Counted from the stretch's first letter, positions 16,792 to 27,225 are shown. The stretch: 64,000 nucleotides of DNA from an uncultured Flavobacteriaceae bacterium (GCA_947500385.1 CANMSA010000007.1:1-64000); one strand, 5' to 3'. The notes: generated by a model not told the origin, from the letters alone. A program made the numbers and translations.

Positions 16792-17946
16792 ATGAGCGAA
16801 AAAACGTTAAAATTTAATAGTAGAACCATTCATGGAGGACAGCATCCCGACAAAGCTTACGGAGCCGTGATGCCACCTATCTATCAAACATCTACCTATG
16901 CGCAGTCCGCTCCGGGAGTACACCAGGGGTTTGAATATTCCAGAAGTGCCAACCCAACAAGAACCGCCTTGGAAAATGCCCTGGCAAGCATTGAAAATGG
17001 AAGTTATGGCCTAGCGTTCGGCAGTGGTCTGGCGGCTATCGATGCGGTTATTAAGTTATTGGGTCCTGGCGATGAAGTGATCTCTACCAATGATCTGTAC
17101 GGTGGCAGCTACCGCTTGTTTAAACAAATATTCGAAAAGTTTGGAATTACTTTTCGTTTTGTTGGAATGCAAGAGACTACTGAAATTGAAAAGCAGATCA
17201 ATAAAAACACCAAATTGATCTGGGTAGAAACACCAACCAACCCAATGATGAATGTTATCAATATCGAGGCGGTATCTACATTGGCAAAAAAACATGCAGT
17301 ACTCTTAGCGGTCGATAATACGTTTGCAACGCCTTATTTACAGACCCCCTTAGATCTTGGTGCGGACATCGTAATGCATTCTGCTACCAAATATTTGGGA
17401 GGTCATAGCGATGTGGTGGTTGGTGCCTTGGTGGTGAAAGACAAAAAGTTGGCAGAAAAGCTGTACTTTATTCAAAATGCAAGTGGTGCCGTATGTGGCC
17501 CTATGGATAGCTTTTTGGTGCTTCGCGGAATCAAAACACTGCATGTGCGTATGCAGCGCCACTGCGAGAATGGTAAGGTGGTGGCCCACTATTTAGCGAA
17601 CCACCCTAAAATAGAGAACGTGTACTGGCCCGGTTTTGAAACACACCCGAACCATGCCATTGCAAAAAGTCAGATGAACGATTTTGGGGGAATGATTTCG
17701 TTTGTTCCAAAAGGAAGCAGCTACGACGATGCGATTAAGATTGTCTCGAAATTAAAGCTTTTCACTTTGGCCGAATCACTTGGGGGAGTCGAGAGTTTGG
17801 CCGGCCACCCTGCAAGTATGACACATGCCAGTATTCCAAAAATGGAACGTGAAAAAATTGGTGTGGTAGACTCCTTGATCAGACTAAGTGTCGGCATTGA
17901 AGATGCATCGGATTTAATTGCAGACCTGGAGCAAGCAATCGGATAG
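16792..17946 (+). CDS. Cystathionine gamma-synthase/gamma-lyase (Cys/Met PLP family)
   Basis: This is a fold-type I PLP enzyme of trans-sulfuration. The family signature is complete: YSRSANPTRTALE near residue 50, the substrate loop DLYGGSYRLF, and the PLP lysine Lys200 in HSATKYLGGHSD. The C-terminal domain carries SLGGVESLAGHPASMTHAS and RLSVGIEDASDLI. Lyase and synthase cannot be separated by eye. The 384-aa length is standard. Upstream there is only a near-consensus -7 element (TACATTTA). The gdhA gene follows with its own promoter, so sulfur and nitrogen assimilation genes are adjacent but not one operon. Confidence 0.9.
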   Translation: MSEKTLKFNSRTIHGGQHPDKAYGAVMPPIYQTSTYAQSAPGVHQGFEYSRSANPTRTALENALASIENGSYGLAFGSGLAAIDAVIKLLGPGDEVISTNDLYGGSYRLFKQIFEKFGITFRFVGMQETTEIEKQINKNTKLIWVETPTNPMMNVINIEAVSTLAKKHAVLLAVDNTFATPYLQTPLDLGADIVMHSATKYLGGHSDVVVGALVVKDKKLAEKLYFIQNASGAVCGPMDSFLVLRGIKTLHVRMQRHCENGKVVAHYLANHPKIENVYWPGFETHPNHAIAKSQMNDFGGMISFVPKGSSYDDAIKIVSKLKLFTLAESLGGVESLAGHPASMTHASIPKMEREKIGVVDSLIRLSVGIEDASDLIADLEQAIG

Positions 17947-17996
17947 ATTTTTTATCATATTTTGAGAAAAATGGGTATTTAATTATAGGAATAGTA

Positions 17997-18004
17997 TAAT
18001 TTTG
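17997..18004 (+). promoter_or_regulatory. -7 element (TAATTTTG) of the glutamate dehydrogenase gene
   Basis: Perfect TAnnTTTG match ending 47 bases before the gdhA ATG, in an AT-rich gap. Confidence 0.5.
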
Positions 18005-18045
18005 CCGTTATATTTTAAATTCAATAAAAAACAACTTATTCCTAA

Positions 18046-19407
<1,362 letters not shown>

Positions 19408-19434
19408 AATATCTCCCACAAATACAACAAATAC

Positions 19435-19469
19435 ATGCGAAGTGTTCAAGGGGCACTTCGCATTTTTTT
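19435..19469 (+). terminator. Intrinsic terminator after gdhA
   Basis: A perfect 10-bp stem (ATGCGAAGTG / CACTTCGCAT) is followed by a run of seven T, 28 bases after the gdhA stop. Confidence 0.92.
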
Positions 19470-19542
19470 ATGGTTGCGCATACAGTTGAATAAGGAGGCA
19501 ACGCCCGCCCCAACATATTTTATACTTCGCGGATTTTCGAAC

Positions 19543-19550
19543 TATCTTTG
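19543..19550 (+). promoter_or_regulatory. -7 element (TATCTTTG) of recO
   Basis: Perfect TAnnTTTG match 21 bases before the recO ATG. Confidence 0.55.
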
Positions 19551-19571
19551 CATAAAATTACTTAAAAACCA

Positions 19572-20291
19572 ATGCGAGTCACCACCAATGCTATAGTACT
19601 TTCTTCCCTAAAGTACGGAGATTCTAGTCTTATCGTAAAAGCTATTACCGCATCCGATGGTGTAAAAACATACATGTTAAAGGGAATTTTAACCTCCAAA
19701 AAAGGGAAACTTAAACCCGCCTTGTTTCAGCCTCTTACACAACTCGAATTGGTGGCAAACCATCGGAACAAAGGAACTCTTGAGCGAATTCAGGAGGCAA
19801 AGGTACGCCACCCGTACCAATCACTACACACCGATATGGCCAAAAGTGCAATGACCCTTTTTTTGGCAGAAATGTTGGGAAACTGCCTGCACGAAGAGGA
19901 ACCAAACCAAGGGCTTTTTGTTTTTTTGGAGGCCTCCCTGCAGTGGATGGACACTCATGACGATATCGTCAATTTTCATATTTACTTTTTGTTGGAACTT
20001 ACCAAATATCTTGGGTTTTATCCTGATACGAACAACCTCCAAGCTACCTGTTTTGATCTTTTAGAAGGGGAGTTTACCGATACGCCATCGATGAACCCGA
20101 TTCTTACAGGAGAAAACTTAGTGTATTTCAAAACCTTTTTGGGCATAAATTTTGATAGGATAGATACCATCAGGATGAGAAAAGCGAACCGACAAGACCT
20201 TTTAAAATCGCTCGTTCTTTATTTTGAATTACATTTGCAGGGATTTAGAAAACCCAAATCACTGGCCATTTTAAATGAAGTTTTCAGCTAG
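19572..20291 (+). CDS. recO: DNA repair protein RecO
   Basis: RecO loads RecA on SSB-coated DNA in the RecFOR pathway and anneals strands. The N-terminal OB fold is recognisable (TTNAIVLSSLKYGDSSLIVKA, then TYMLKGILTSKKGKLKPALFQP). The helical C-terminal domain begins near residue 80 (RIQEAKVRHPYQSLHTDMAKSAMTLFLAEML). The length of 239 aa matches Bacteroidetes RecO, which lacks the canonical Cys4 zinc site; only single cysteines are seen. The stop is directly followed by the TonB receptor start, an arrangement common in flavobacteria as I recall it. Confidence 0.93.
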   Translation: MRVTTNAIVLSSLKYGDSSLIVKAITASDGVKTYMLKGILTSKKGKLKPALFQPLTQLELVANHRNKGTLERIQEAKVRHPYQSLHTDMAKSAMTLFLAEMLGNCLHEEEPNQGLFVFLEASLQWMDTHDDIVNFHIYFLLELTKYLGFYPDTNNLQATCFDLLEGEFTDTPSMNPILTGENLVYFKTFLGINFDRIDTIRMRKANRQDLLKSLVLYFELHLQGFRKPKSLAILNEVFS

Positions 20292-20292
20292 T

Positions 20293-22704
20293 ATGCAGCG
20301 GATTACATACCTCCTTTTTTTTCTGATTTTTCAGGCCAGTTTTGGTCAGGAAATCACGATTTTGGATGTGGATACCAAGGAGCCTATCACCAATGTGGCC
20401 GTTTACAACTTGGATAAATCCAAAACAGCCCTTACCGACTTCGACGGGCGGTGCGACTTAAGTGTCTTTGATCGCAACGAACGTATTACCTTTAAACATA
20501 TCAGCTACCAAATTAGAAAAAGTTCGAAAGGACAAATTTCAAAGCAGGGCAATACATTTTATCTGGTCTTAAAGGCACAGCAGTTGGATGAGGTAGTGAT
20601 GTCAGTTTCCAAATGGGAACAACAAAAGAAAGATGTACCTCAAAAAATAGCATCTATCGACGCACGGGAAATTGCCTTCACAAATCCCCAGACGTCGGCC
20701 GATTTACTGCAAAGCAGCGGAAAGGTATTTGTTCAAAAAAGTCAGTTGGGGGGTGGCAGCCCCATGATTCGAGGTTTTTCAACCAATCGTTTATTGCTTT
20801 CTGTTGATGGGGTGCGGATGAACAACGCAATTTTCAGAGGAGGAAACTTGCAAAATGTCATCTCGATCGATCCCTTTACGATTAAGAACACAGAAGTTAT
20901 TTTTGGCCCAGGCTCCGTTATTTATGGTAGTGACGCCATGGGTGGCGTAATGAACTTTTACACCAAACAGGCACTCTTTTCGAACACCGATAGTCTACAA
21001 CTTACCGGGAACGTAAACTATCGATTTTCCAGTGCCAACAATGAAAATACCGGTCATGTTGATGTGTCTATCGGGAAGAAGAAATGGGCTTTTTTAACCA
21101 GCGCCACCTACAATAGTTTTGGAGACTTGACCATGGGGTCGCATGGTCCCGACAGTTATCTTCGACAAAACTACGTTTCTACCCTAAATGGCGAAGATCG
21201 TTTGGTAGATAACCCCGATCCAAGGCAACAGGTCTCGACAGGTTATAACCAAATCAACCTGTTGCAGAAAGTGGCATTCAAGCCGACGAATGATTGGTTT
21301 TTTAAGTGGAATACCCATTATTCCGAAACGTCCGATTATTCGCGATACGATCGCTTGATCAGACCGAATGACGAAGGCGATGGCCTACGTTCGGCCGAGT
21401 GGTTTTACGGCCCTCAGAAATGGCTGATGACCAATCTTCAAGTAGAGAAAAAAGGACAAAGTAAGTTTTACGACGGGCTGAAAATTACCACAGCGTATCA
21501 ATTTTTTGAAGAGAGTCGCAATGATCGAGGCTTTCAAGAGCCAGTGTTGTTCGCAACCAAGGAAAAAGTGAATGCGTTATCGACGAATATCGATTTTGAA
21601 AATAAAAAAATAGGGAACCTTCGTTTGTATTATGGCACGGAGTACGTTTTTAACAAAGTAGGTTCGGAAGGTAGTGAAATCGATATCAACACAAATACGC
21701 GATTGGCTGCGGCGTCCCGATATCCCGATGGTTCGAGGTGGCAAACCTTGGCAGGCTACGTAAATGGGGAGTACAAGGCGAAACCTAATTTTACGCTCTT
21801 AACAGGGCTGCGCTATAGCCATGTATGGATCAATGCTGTTTTTGACAAAACATTTTTTCCATTTCCGTTTGATGAGACCAATTTGAACAATGGGGCCCTT
21901 ACAGGAAGTTTGGGATTTAGCTGGTTTCCAAGAGCGAACCTACAGGTTACCCTTAACGGTTCTACAGGGTTTAGGGCCCCGAATATTGATGATGTAGGCA
22001 AAGTGTTTGATTCGGAGCCCGGTTCGGTGGTGGTTCCCAATCCTGATTTGGAACCAGAATATGCCTATAATACCGAGTTGGGGGTACAGAAAAATTTTAA
22101 GGACAAAGTGGTGGTAAAGGGCGCGGCCTTTTATACTTATCTGGTAGATGCATTGGTTCGAAGGGACTTCCTTTTTAATGGGGCTTCCCAAATCGATTAT
22201 AACGGGGAGTTAAGCAATGTCCAGGCTATTCAAAATGCGGCAAAAGCATATGTATACGGCTTTGAGTTCGGAGTTGATGCCTTTATGACCGACAACCTAT
22301 CTATTTCGGCCAACCTTACACTTACAGAAGGTATCGAAGAAGAAGATGATGGTACCGAATCTCCAGGAAGGCACGTAGCCCCAACATTTGGGGATTTTCA
22401 TGTTGTATGGAAGAACCAACGCCTGCAGGCCGACATGTTTCTGAACTACAACGGCGAAATTGCATATGATGACTTGGCGGTATCGGAAAGGAGTAAGGAG
22501 TATATTTATGCGGTCGATACCAACGGGAATCCCTTTGCACCTTCTTGGTACACCTTGAATTTCAGGTCCCAATTTAACATTTCAAACACTTGGAGAGCAA
22601 CGCTGGCCCTGGAGAATATGACCAACCAACGTTATCGCACTTATTCGTCCGGGATTGTGGCGCCGGGTACGAATCTTGTTTTGGGGTTGGGAGTACGGTT
22701 TTGA
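20293..22704 (+). CDS. TonB-dependent receptor, heme-receptor type
   Basis: This is an outer-membrane receptor of the hemoglobin/transferrin type. A signal peptide (MQRITYLLFFLIFQASFGQ) is followed by a carboxypeptidase-regulatory-like domain (20-100), the plug (SPMIRGFSTNRLLLSVDGVR, then VIFGPGSVIYGSDAMGGVMNF) and a 22-strand barrel ending LVLGLGVRF. The FRAP box (STGFRAPNIDD) and NPDL box (PNPDLEPEYAYN) of heme receptors are both present, but the stretch between them holds no His, unlike HemR/HmuR-type receptors. The ATG at 20293, one base after the recO stop, gives the best signal peptide; the track start at 20275 would overlap recO. No hemophore or heme oxygenase gene is nearby. Confidence 0.88.
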   Translation: MQRITYLLFFLIFQASFGQEITILDVDTKEPITNVAVYNLDKSKTALTDFDGRCDLSVFDRNERITFKHISYQIRKSSKGQISKQGNTFYLVLKAQQLDEVVMSVSKWEQQKKDVPQKIASIDAREIAFTNPQTSADLLQSSGKVFVQKSQLGGGSPMIRGFSTNRLLLSVDGVRMNNAIFRGGNLQNVISIDPFTIKNTEVIFGPGSVIYGSDAMGGVMNFYTKQALFSNTDSLQLTGNVNYRFSSANNENTGHVDVSIGKKKWAFLTSATYNSFGDLTMGSHGPDSYLRQNYVSTLNGEDRLVDNPDPRQQVSTGYNQINLLQKVAFKPTNDWFFKWNTHYSETSDYSRYDRLIRPNDEGDGLRSAEWFYGPQKWLMTNLQVEKKGQSKFYDGLKITTAYQFFEESRNDRGFQEPVLFATKEKVNALSTNIDFENKKIGNLRLYYGTEYVFNKVGSEGSEIDINTNTRLAAASRYPDGSRWQTLAGYVNGEYKAKPNFTLLTGLRYSHVWINAVFDKTFFPFPFDETNLNNGALTGSLGFSWFPRANLQVTLNGSTGFRAPNIDDVGKVFDSEPGSVVVPNPDLEPEYAYNTELGVQKNFKDKVVVKGAAFYTYLVDALVRRDFLFNGASQIDYNGELSNVQAIQNAAKAYVYGFEFGVDAFMTDNLSISANLTLTEGIEEEDDGTESPGRHVAPTFGDFHVVWKNQRLQADMFLNYNGEIAYDDLAVSERSKEYIYAVDTNGNPFAPSWYTLNFRSQFNISNTWRATLALENMTNQRYRTYSSGIVAPGTNLVLGLGVRF

Positions 22705-22742
22705 ACGGAAAAGGCGACAGCTAAAAGATTCGAGGATAAAAT

Positions 22743-22775
22743 AAAAAAGCCCTGACTACCATAGTCAGGGCTTTT
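22743..22775. terminator. Bidirectional terminator between receptor and repeat lipoprotein
   Basis: A 14-bp stem (AAAAGCCCTGACTA / TAGTCAGGGCTTTT) with A and T runs on both sides can stop both the TonB receptor transcript and the convergent lipoprotein transcript. Confidence 0.9.
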
Positions 22776-22780
22776 GAGTA

Positions 22781-22798
22781 AAGCGTATCGATACGCTT
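22781..22798. repeat. Perfect 18-bp palindrome at the lipoprotein stop codon
   Basis: AAGCGTATCGATACGCTT is fully self-complementary and ends inside the stop codon of the minus-strand lipoprotein, between it and the shared terminator. It may fold into the transcript or bind a protein; its role is unknown. Confidence 0.6.
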
Positions 22799-23237
22799 AG
22801 TTTTTCACGGCATCTTTCGCTTTGTCCACTGCATCGCCTGCAGCTTTCTTAACGTCTTCACCCGTTTCTTTTGCCTTGTCGATTGCATTTCCGGCGGCAT
22901 CCTTGGCACCATCTACAGCTTCACCAGCTTTGTCCATTGCTCCTTCGGCAGCATCTTTCACGCCATCTACGGCATTGCCTGCCGCATCTTTTGCGCCGTC
23001 AACCGCTTCACCAGCTTTGTCCATTGCTCCTTCGGCAGCATCTTTCATACCATCTACGGCCTCACCGGCAGCATCTGCAGCACCGTCTACGGCTTCACCG
23101 GCCTTGTCCATTGCTCCTTCTGCGGCGTCGGCAGCCTCTTCTGTAGCTTCTTTTGCCTTATCGGCAGCATCTCTACAAGAAGTAAAAGATAGGGTAAGGG
23201 CAAGCATAAGTACTGAACTTAGAATTACTTTTTTCAT
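22797..23237 (-). CDS. Repeat-helix lipoprotein, LEA-like
   Basis: This is a predicted lipoprotein (MKKVILSSVLMLALTLSFTSC, Cys21). The mature part of 125 residues is almost entirely Ala, Asp, Gly, Lys, Glu and Val. It contains three tandem 29-residue repeats (residues 37-65, 66-94, 95-123) of the form DAAEGAMDKAGEAVDG followed by an 11-residue unit such as AKDAAGNAVDG. The 11-residue periodicity resembles LEA group 3 and apolipoprotein-like amphipathic helices. Function is unknown; desiccation or envelope-stress protection is inference. It has its own -7 element. The repeated DNA makes it prone to length change. Confidence 0.8.
   Translation of the reverse strand: MKKVILSSVLMLALTLSFTSCRDAADKAKEATEEAADAAEGAMDKAGEAVDGAADAAGEAVDGMKDAAEGAMDKAGEAVDGAKDAAGNAVDGVKDAAEGAMDKAGEAVDGAKDAAGNAIDKAKETGEDVKKAAGDAVDKAKDAVKN
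22869..23129 (-). repeat. Three tandem 87-bp coding repeats
   Basis: The repeats lie within the lipoprotein gene at 23043-23129, 22956-23042 and 22869-22955. Two junctions share more than 40 identical bases (for example CACCAGCTTTGTCCATTGC), so copy-number change by slippage or recombination is likely. Confidence 0.85.
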
Positions 23238-23271
23238 TTTGTTTTGTTTTAGTGTTTAACATAGTTACACG

Positions 23272-23279
23272 CAAAGATA
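23272..23279 (-). promoter_or_regulatory. -7 element (TATCTTTG) of the repeat lipoprotein gene
   Basis: Perfect TAnnTTTG match on the minus strand, 34 bases before the ATG. Confidence 0.5.
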
Positions 23280-23389
23280 TACGAAACATTTACAATTTTG
23301 GATGCTATTTTTTAACAAGTCGTTAATTACAATTGGATTTAGTGCGTATTTCGCACCCTATATACTGACTTATTTTCGTTTAAAATCGC

Positions 23390-23397
23390 TAATTTTG
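23390..23397 (+). promoter_or_regulatory. -7 element (TAATTTTG) of ileS
   Basis: Perfect TAnnTTTG match 33 bases before the ileS ATG. A small hairpin (GTGCG/CGCAC, 23342-23356) lies about 35 bases further upstream. Confidence 0.55.
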
Positions 23398-23430
23398 CAG
23401 GCTTAAAATGCAGTATTAGAAGTAGTTCAT

Positions 23431-26400
23431 ATGAAGTTTGCTGAATACAAAGGGTTGAATCTTCCAAAGGTTGCAGAAGAGGTTCTGGAGGTTTGGAAAG
23501 AAAATGGAATTTTTGATAAGAGCGTTTCCTCAAGAGAAGGCAAGCCTAGCTATGTATTCTATGAAGGACCACCATCTGCCAATGGGATGCCGGGTATTCA
23601 CCATGTCATGGCGAGAACTATTAAAGATATCTTCCCAAGATATAAAACCATGAAAGGTTTTCAAGTAAAACGAAAGGCTGGATGGGATACACATGGGCTT
23701 CCGATTGAATTGGGAGTGGAAAAGGAATTAGGAATCACCAAAGAAGATATCGGAAAGAAAATTTCCGTAGAGGAGTACAACGCGGCCTGTAAAAAAGCGG
23801 TCATGCGCTATACCGATGTGTGGAACAGAATGACGGAACAAGTCGGCTATTGGGTAGATATGGATGATCCATATGTGACCTATAAGTCGAAGTATATGGA
23901 GACGGTATGGTGGCTGTTGAAACAAATTTATGACAAGGGGTTGATTTATAAGGGATATACGATTCAACCGTACTCACCAAAAGCCGGCACGGGACTAAGC
24001 TCCCACGAACTGAACCAACCGGGCACCTATCAAGATGTGACCGATACAACAGTGGTAGCGCAGTTCAAAGCGATTAAAGAGACCTTACCGAGTTTTTTAC
24101 AGAACGAGGGTACCGTATATTTCCTAGCTTGGACGACCACGCCTTGGACCCTTCCTTCGAACACCGCTTTGACCGTAGGCCCTAAAATTGAGTATGTGCT
24201 GGTTGAAACATACAATCAATATACCTTTCAGCCGATGAACGTGGTATTGGCAAAAAATCTGGTCGCAAAACAATTTAGCGGCAAATTTCATGAGGTAGCA
24301 ACAAAACCTGAATTAGTAACCTATACGGCAGGCGATAAGAAAATTCCATTTTATGTCGTAAAGGACTTTATGGGGGCCGATTTGGTGGGAATCCGATATG
24401 AACAATTGTTGGGTTATGCGGTTCCGTATCAGCATCCCGAAAACGCTTTTCGGGTGATTGCGGGCGATTTTGTAACCACTGAAGACGGCACCGGAATCGT
24501 GCATACGGCGCCGACGTTTGGGGCAGACGATGCGTTTGTCGCCAAACAGGCCATTCCTGAAGTACCACCATTATTGGTGTTGGATGAAAATAGCAATCCG
24601 GTTCCTTTGGTGGATCTTCAAGGTAGATTTCGCCCAGAATTAGGAGAACTAGGGGGTAAATATGTGAAAAACCAATACTATAATACAGGCGAAGCACCCG
24701 AGCGCTCGGTAGATGTGGAGTTGGCGATTAAACTGAAAGAAGAGAACAAGGCTTTTAAGGTCGAAAAATACGTACACAGTTATCCCAACTGCTGGCGCAC
24801 CGACAAACCAGTGCTCTACTACCCTTTAGACTCATGGTTCATTAAGATAAGTGAAGTAAAAGAGCGCATGTTCGCCCTCAACGAGACCATAAATTGGAAG
24901 CCGAAATCGACCGGGGAAGGACGGTTCGGGAATTGGCTTGCCAACGCAAATGATTGGAACTTGTCTCGTTCGCGCTATTGGGGAATTCCCTTGCCCATTT
25001 GGCGAACTGAAGATGGTAAGGAGGAATTGATCATCGGTTCTATTGAAGAATTAAAGGCAGAAATGCAAAAATCGGTCGTTGCCGGGCTAATGGATAAAGA
25101 CATTTTTGCAGATTTTGTAATCGGGGATCTTTCGGAGGCGAACTACGATACGGTAGACCTTCATAAAAATATTGTAGATCAAATTGTTTTGGTGGCTGCT
25201 TCCGGGAAACCGATGAAACGAGAAAGCGACCTGATAGATGTTTGGTTCGATAGTGGATCCATGCCATATGCCCAATGGCACTACCCTTTTGAAAACAAAG
25301 AATTGATCGATGAGGGGAAAACCTTTCCGGCCGATTTTATCGCCGAAGGGGTTGACCAAACACGCGGGTGGTTCTACACCTTGCATGCGATTGGTACGAT
25401 GGTGTTTGATTCCGTTGCCTATAAGAATGTGGTTTCAAATGGTTTGGTACTCGATAAGGAAGGCAAGAAAATGTCGAAAAGACTGGGGAATGCGGCCGAC
25501 CCTTTTGAAACCATGGATACCCATGGGGCCGATGCTACACGTTGGTACATGATCAGCAATGCAAACCCCTGGGATAATTTGAAATTCGATACGGATGGAA
25601 TTGTGGAAGTAAAGCGAAAGTTTTTCGGGACTTTATACAATACCTACTCGTTCTTCTCACTCTATGCCAACATTGATAAATTTGATTACTCGGAAGAAGA
25701 AGTGCCGTTGGCAGAACGCCCCGAGATCGATCGATGGATCTTATCTGAATTGCATACGCTCATTAAGAAGGTAGACGAGGCCTATGCCGATTACGAACCT
25801 ACCCGGGCAACACGTGCTATTTCAGATTACGTGCAAGAGAATTTAAGCAATTGGTATGTGCGCCTATGTCGCAGGCGTTTTTGGAAAGGAGATTATCAGA
25901 AAGATAAAATATCCGCCTATCAAACGCTTTATACGTGTTTGCTCACCGTTGCTAAATTGTCTGCCCCTGTCGCGCCCTTTTTTATGGATCGTCTTTACAA
26001 AGATTTAACAGCGGCGACAAAAAAAGAACCGTTTGAAAGTGTACATTTGGCGGAATTTCCGGTATGTGATGCGTCAGTAATCGATACCGCATTGGAAGGA
26101 AAGATGGAAAAAGCACAGACTATTTCGTCTTTGGTTTTGTCCATTCGTCAAAAAGAACGGATCAAAGTACGCCAGCCGTTGCACAAAATTATGATTCCGA
26201 TTTTAGACAGTGCCCAAAAGGAAGAAATAGCTGCAGTCGCCGATTTGATCAAATCGGAAGTGAATGTAAAAGAAATTGAACTGTTAGACGATGCTTCGGA
26301 TATTCTAGTGAAACAGATCAAACCGAATTTTAAGACACTAGGGCCCAAATTCGGAAAAGATATGAAGCAAATCGCTCAGGCAGTGGCCGGATTTGGGCAG

Positions 26401-26829
26401 GAAGATATCCAAGAAATTGAGCAAAAGGGCGAAATAAGCCTTGAAATTGAAAATAAAACAATTAAATTACAGTTATTGGATGTAGAAATCGCCTCTCAAG
26501 ATATTGAAGGCTGGCTGGTGGCGAGCGCAGGTCCGATTACCGTAGCACTCGATGTTACCATAGATGAGGAGTTAAAAGAAGAGGGAATCGCGAGAGAGCT
26601 CGTGAACCGCATTCAAAACATGCGTAAAGATGCCGGTTATGAAGTAACCGATAAAATTGATATTAAAATTTTAAAAAGCGGCTTGGTAGAAAAGGCCGTG
26701 AAAAGTAATTTAGCGTACATAAAAACAGAGACGTTGACCGCTGAACTCCATTTTAGGGAAACTCTGGAAAATGGCACAACAATTACTTTCGATGACGTGA
26801 ACACAAAATTATTTATTGAAAAACATTAA
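23431..26829 (+). CDS. ileS: Isoleucyl-tRNA synthetase
   Basis: This enzyme charges tRNA-Ile. The class I HIGH-equivalent is GIHH (Gly55-His58) within GPPSANGMPGIHHVM, and the KMSKS loop is KKMSKRLGNAADP. The editing domain (WTTTPWTLPSNTAL, then TEDGTGIVHTAPTFGADD) lies in between. At 1132 residues with the long C-terminal extension, it belongs to the eukaryote-like IleS clade found in Bacteroidetes, which in other bacteria is linked to mupirocin insensitivity. It heads a probable operon with the dksA-like gene, which starts five bases after its stop. Confidence 0.97.
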   Translation: MKFAEYKGLNLPKVAEEVLEVWKENGIFDKSVSSREGKPSYVFYEGPPSANGMPGIHHVMARTIKDIFPRYKTMKGFQVKRKAGWDTHGLPIELGVEKELGITKEDIGKKISVEEYNAACKKAVMRYTDVWNRMTEQVGYWVDMDDPYVTYKSKYMETVWWLLKQIYDKGLIYKGYTIQPYSPKAGTGLSSHELNQPGTYQDVTDTTVVAQFKAIKETLPSFLQNEGTVYFLAWTTTPWTLPSNTALTVGPKIEYVLVETYNQYTFQPMNVVLAKNLVAKQFSGKFHEVATKPELVTYTAGDKKIPFYVVKDFMGADLVGIRYEQLLGYAVPYQHPENAFRVIAGDFVTTEDGTGIVHTAPTFGADDAFVAKQAIPEVPPLLVLDENSNPVPLVDLQGRFRPELGELGGKYVKNQYYNTGEAPERSVDVELAIKLKEENKAFKVEKYVHSYPNCWRTDKPVLYYPLDSWFIKISEVKERMFALNETINWKPKSTGEGRFGNWLANANDWNLSRSRYWGIPLPIWRTEDGKEELIIGSIEELKAEMQKSVVAGLMDKDIFADFVIGDLSEANYDTVDLHKNIVDQIVLVAASGKPMKRESDLIDVWFDSGSMPYAQWHYPFENKELIDEGKTFPADFIAEGVDQTRGWFYTLHAIGTMVFDSVAYKNVVSNGLVLDKEGKKMSKRLGNAADPFETMDTHGADATRWYMISNANPWDNLKFDTDGIVEVKRKFFGTLYNTYSFFSLYANIDKFDYSEEEVPLAERPEIDRWILSELHTLIKKVDEAYADYEPTRATRAISDYVQENLSNWYVRLCRRRFWKGDYQKDKISAYQTLYTCLLTVAKLSAPVAPFFMDRLYKDLTAATKKEPFESVHLAEFPVCDASVIDTALEGKMEKAQTISSLVLSIRQKERIKVRQPLHKIMIPILDSAQKEEIAAVADLIKSEVNVKEIELLDDASDILVKQIKPNFKTLGPKFGKDMKQIAQAVAGFGQEDIQEIEQKGEISLEIENKTIKLQLLDVEIASQDIEGWLVASAGPITVALDVTIDEELKEEGIARELVNRIQNMRKDAGYEVTDKIDIKILKSGLVEKAVKSNLAYIKTETLTAELHFRETLENGTTITFDDVNTKLFIEKH

Positions 26830-26833
26830 CACA

Positions 26834-27217
26834 ATGGCACAGGATTTAAAAGTTAGATATTCCGACAAGGATTTGGCCGAGTTTAAAGCACTTATTGAAG
26901 ATAAGATAGAGAAAGCAAAAAGTCATTTGGAACTTTTGAAGAGCTCGTATATGAATGATGGGAACAATGGAACCGATGATACTTCGCCTACTTTTAAGGC
27001 TTTTGAGGAAGGTTCAAAAACAATGAGCAAAGAAGCCAATACCCAATTGGCCATACGTCAGGAAAAGTTTATAAGAGACCTTAAAAATGCCCTGTTGCGA
27101 ATTGAAAACAAGACCTATGGCATTTGCAGGGTTACCGGAAAATTAATTAATAAAGAACGATTGAAATTGGTGCCGCATGCTACCTTAAGCATAGAGGCCA
27201 AGAATATGCAGAAGTAA
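26834..27217 (+). CDS. TraR/DksA family protein with degenerate zinc finger
   Basis: This small RNA-polymerase secondary-channel-type protein has the coiled-coil typical of DksA (KALIEDKIEKAKSHLELLKSSY, then QLAIRQEKFIRDLKNALLRIENKTYGICRVTGKLI). The C-terminal zinc finger is degenerate: only one Cys remains (YGICRVTGK) and the second pair is replaced (LVPHATLS). DksA itself acts with ppGpp; a zinc-less form is known in several groups. I start it at the ATG 26834 (MAQDLKVRYSD); the track start at 26816 would overlap ileS. Terminator-like hairpins follow. Confidence 0.85.
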   Translation: MAQDLKVRYSDKDLAEFKALIEDKIEKAKSHLELLKSSYMNDGNNGTDDTSPTFKAFEEGSKTMSKEANTQLAIRQEKFIRDLKNALLRIENKTYGICRVTGKLINKERLKLVPHATLSIEAKNMQK

Positions 27218-27225
27218 TACCGTAA

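Noticed and set aside
22869-23129. Direct repeats considered as a CRISPR array
   Set aside because: The repeats are contiguous 87-bp coding units with no spacers, and no cas gene is present.
22822-23259. 145-aa Ser/Pro/Ala-rich ORF antisense to the repeat lipoprotein
   Set aside because: Its repeats are the reverse complement of the lipoprotein repeats; the lipoprotein has signal peptide, lipobox, promoter and terminator.
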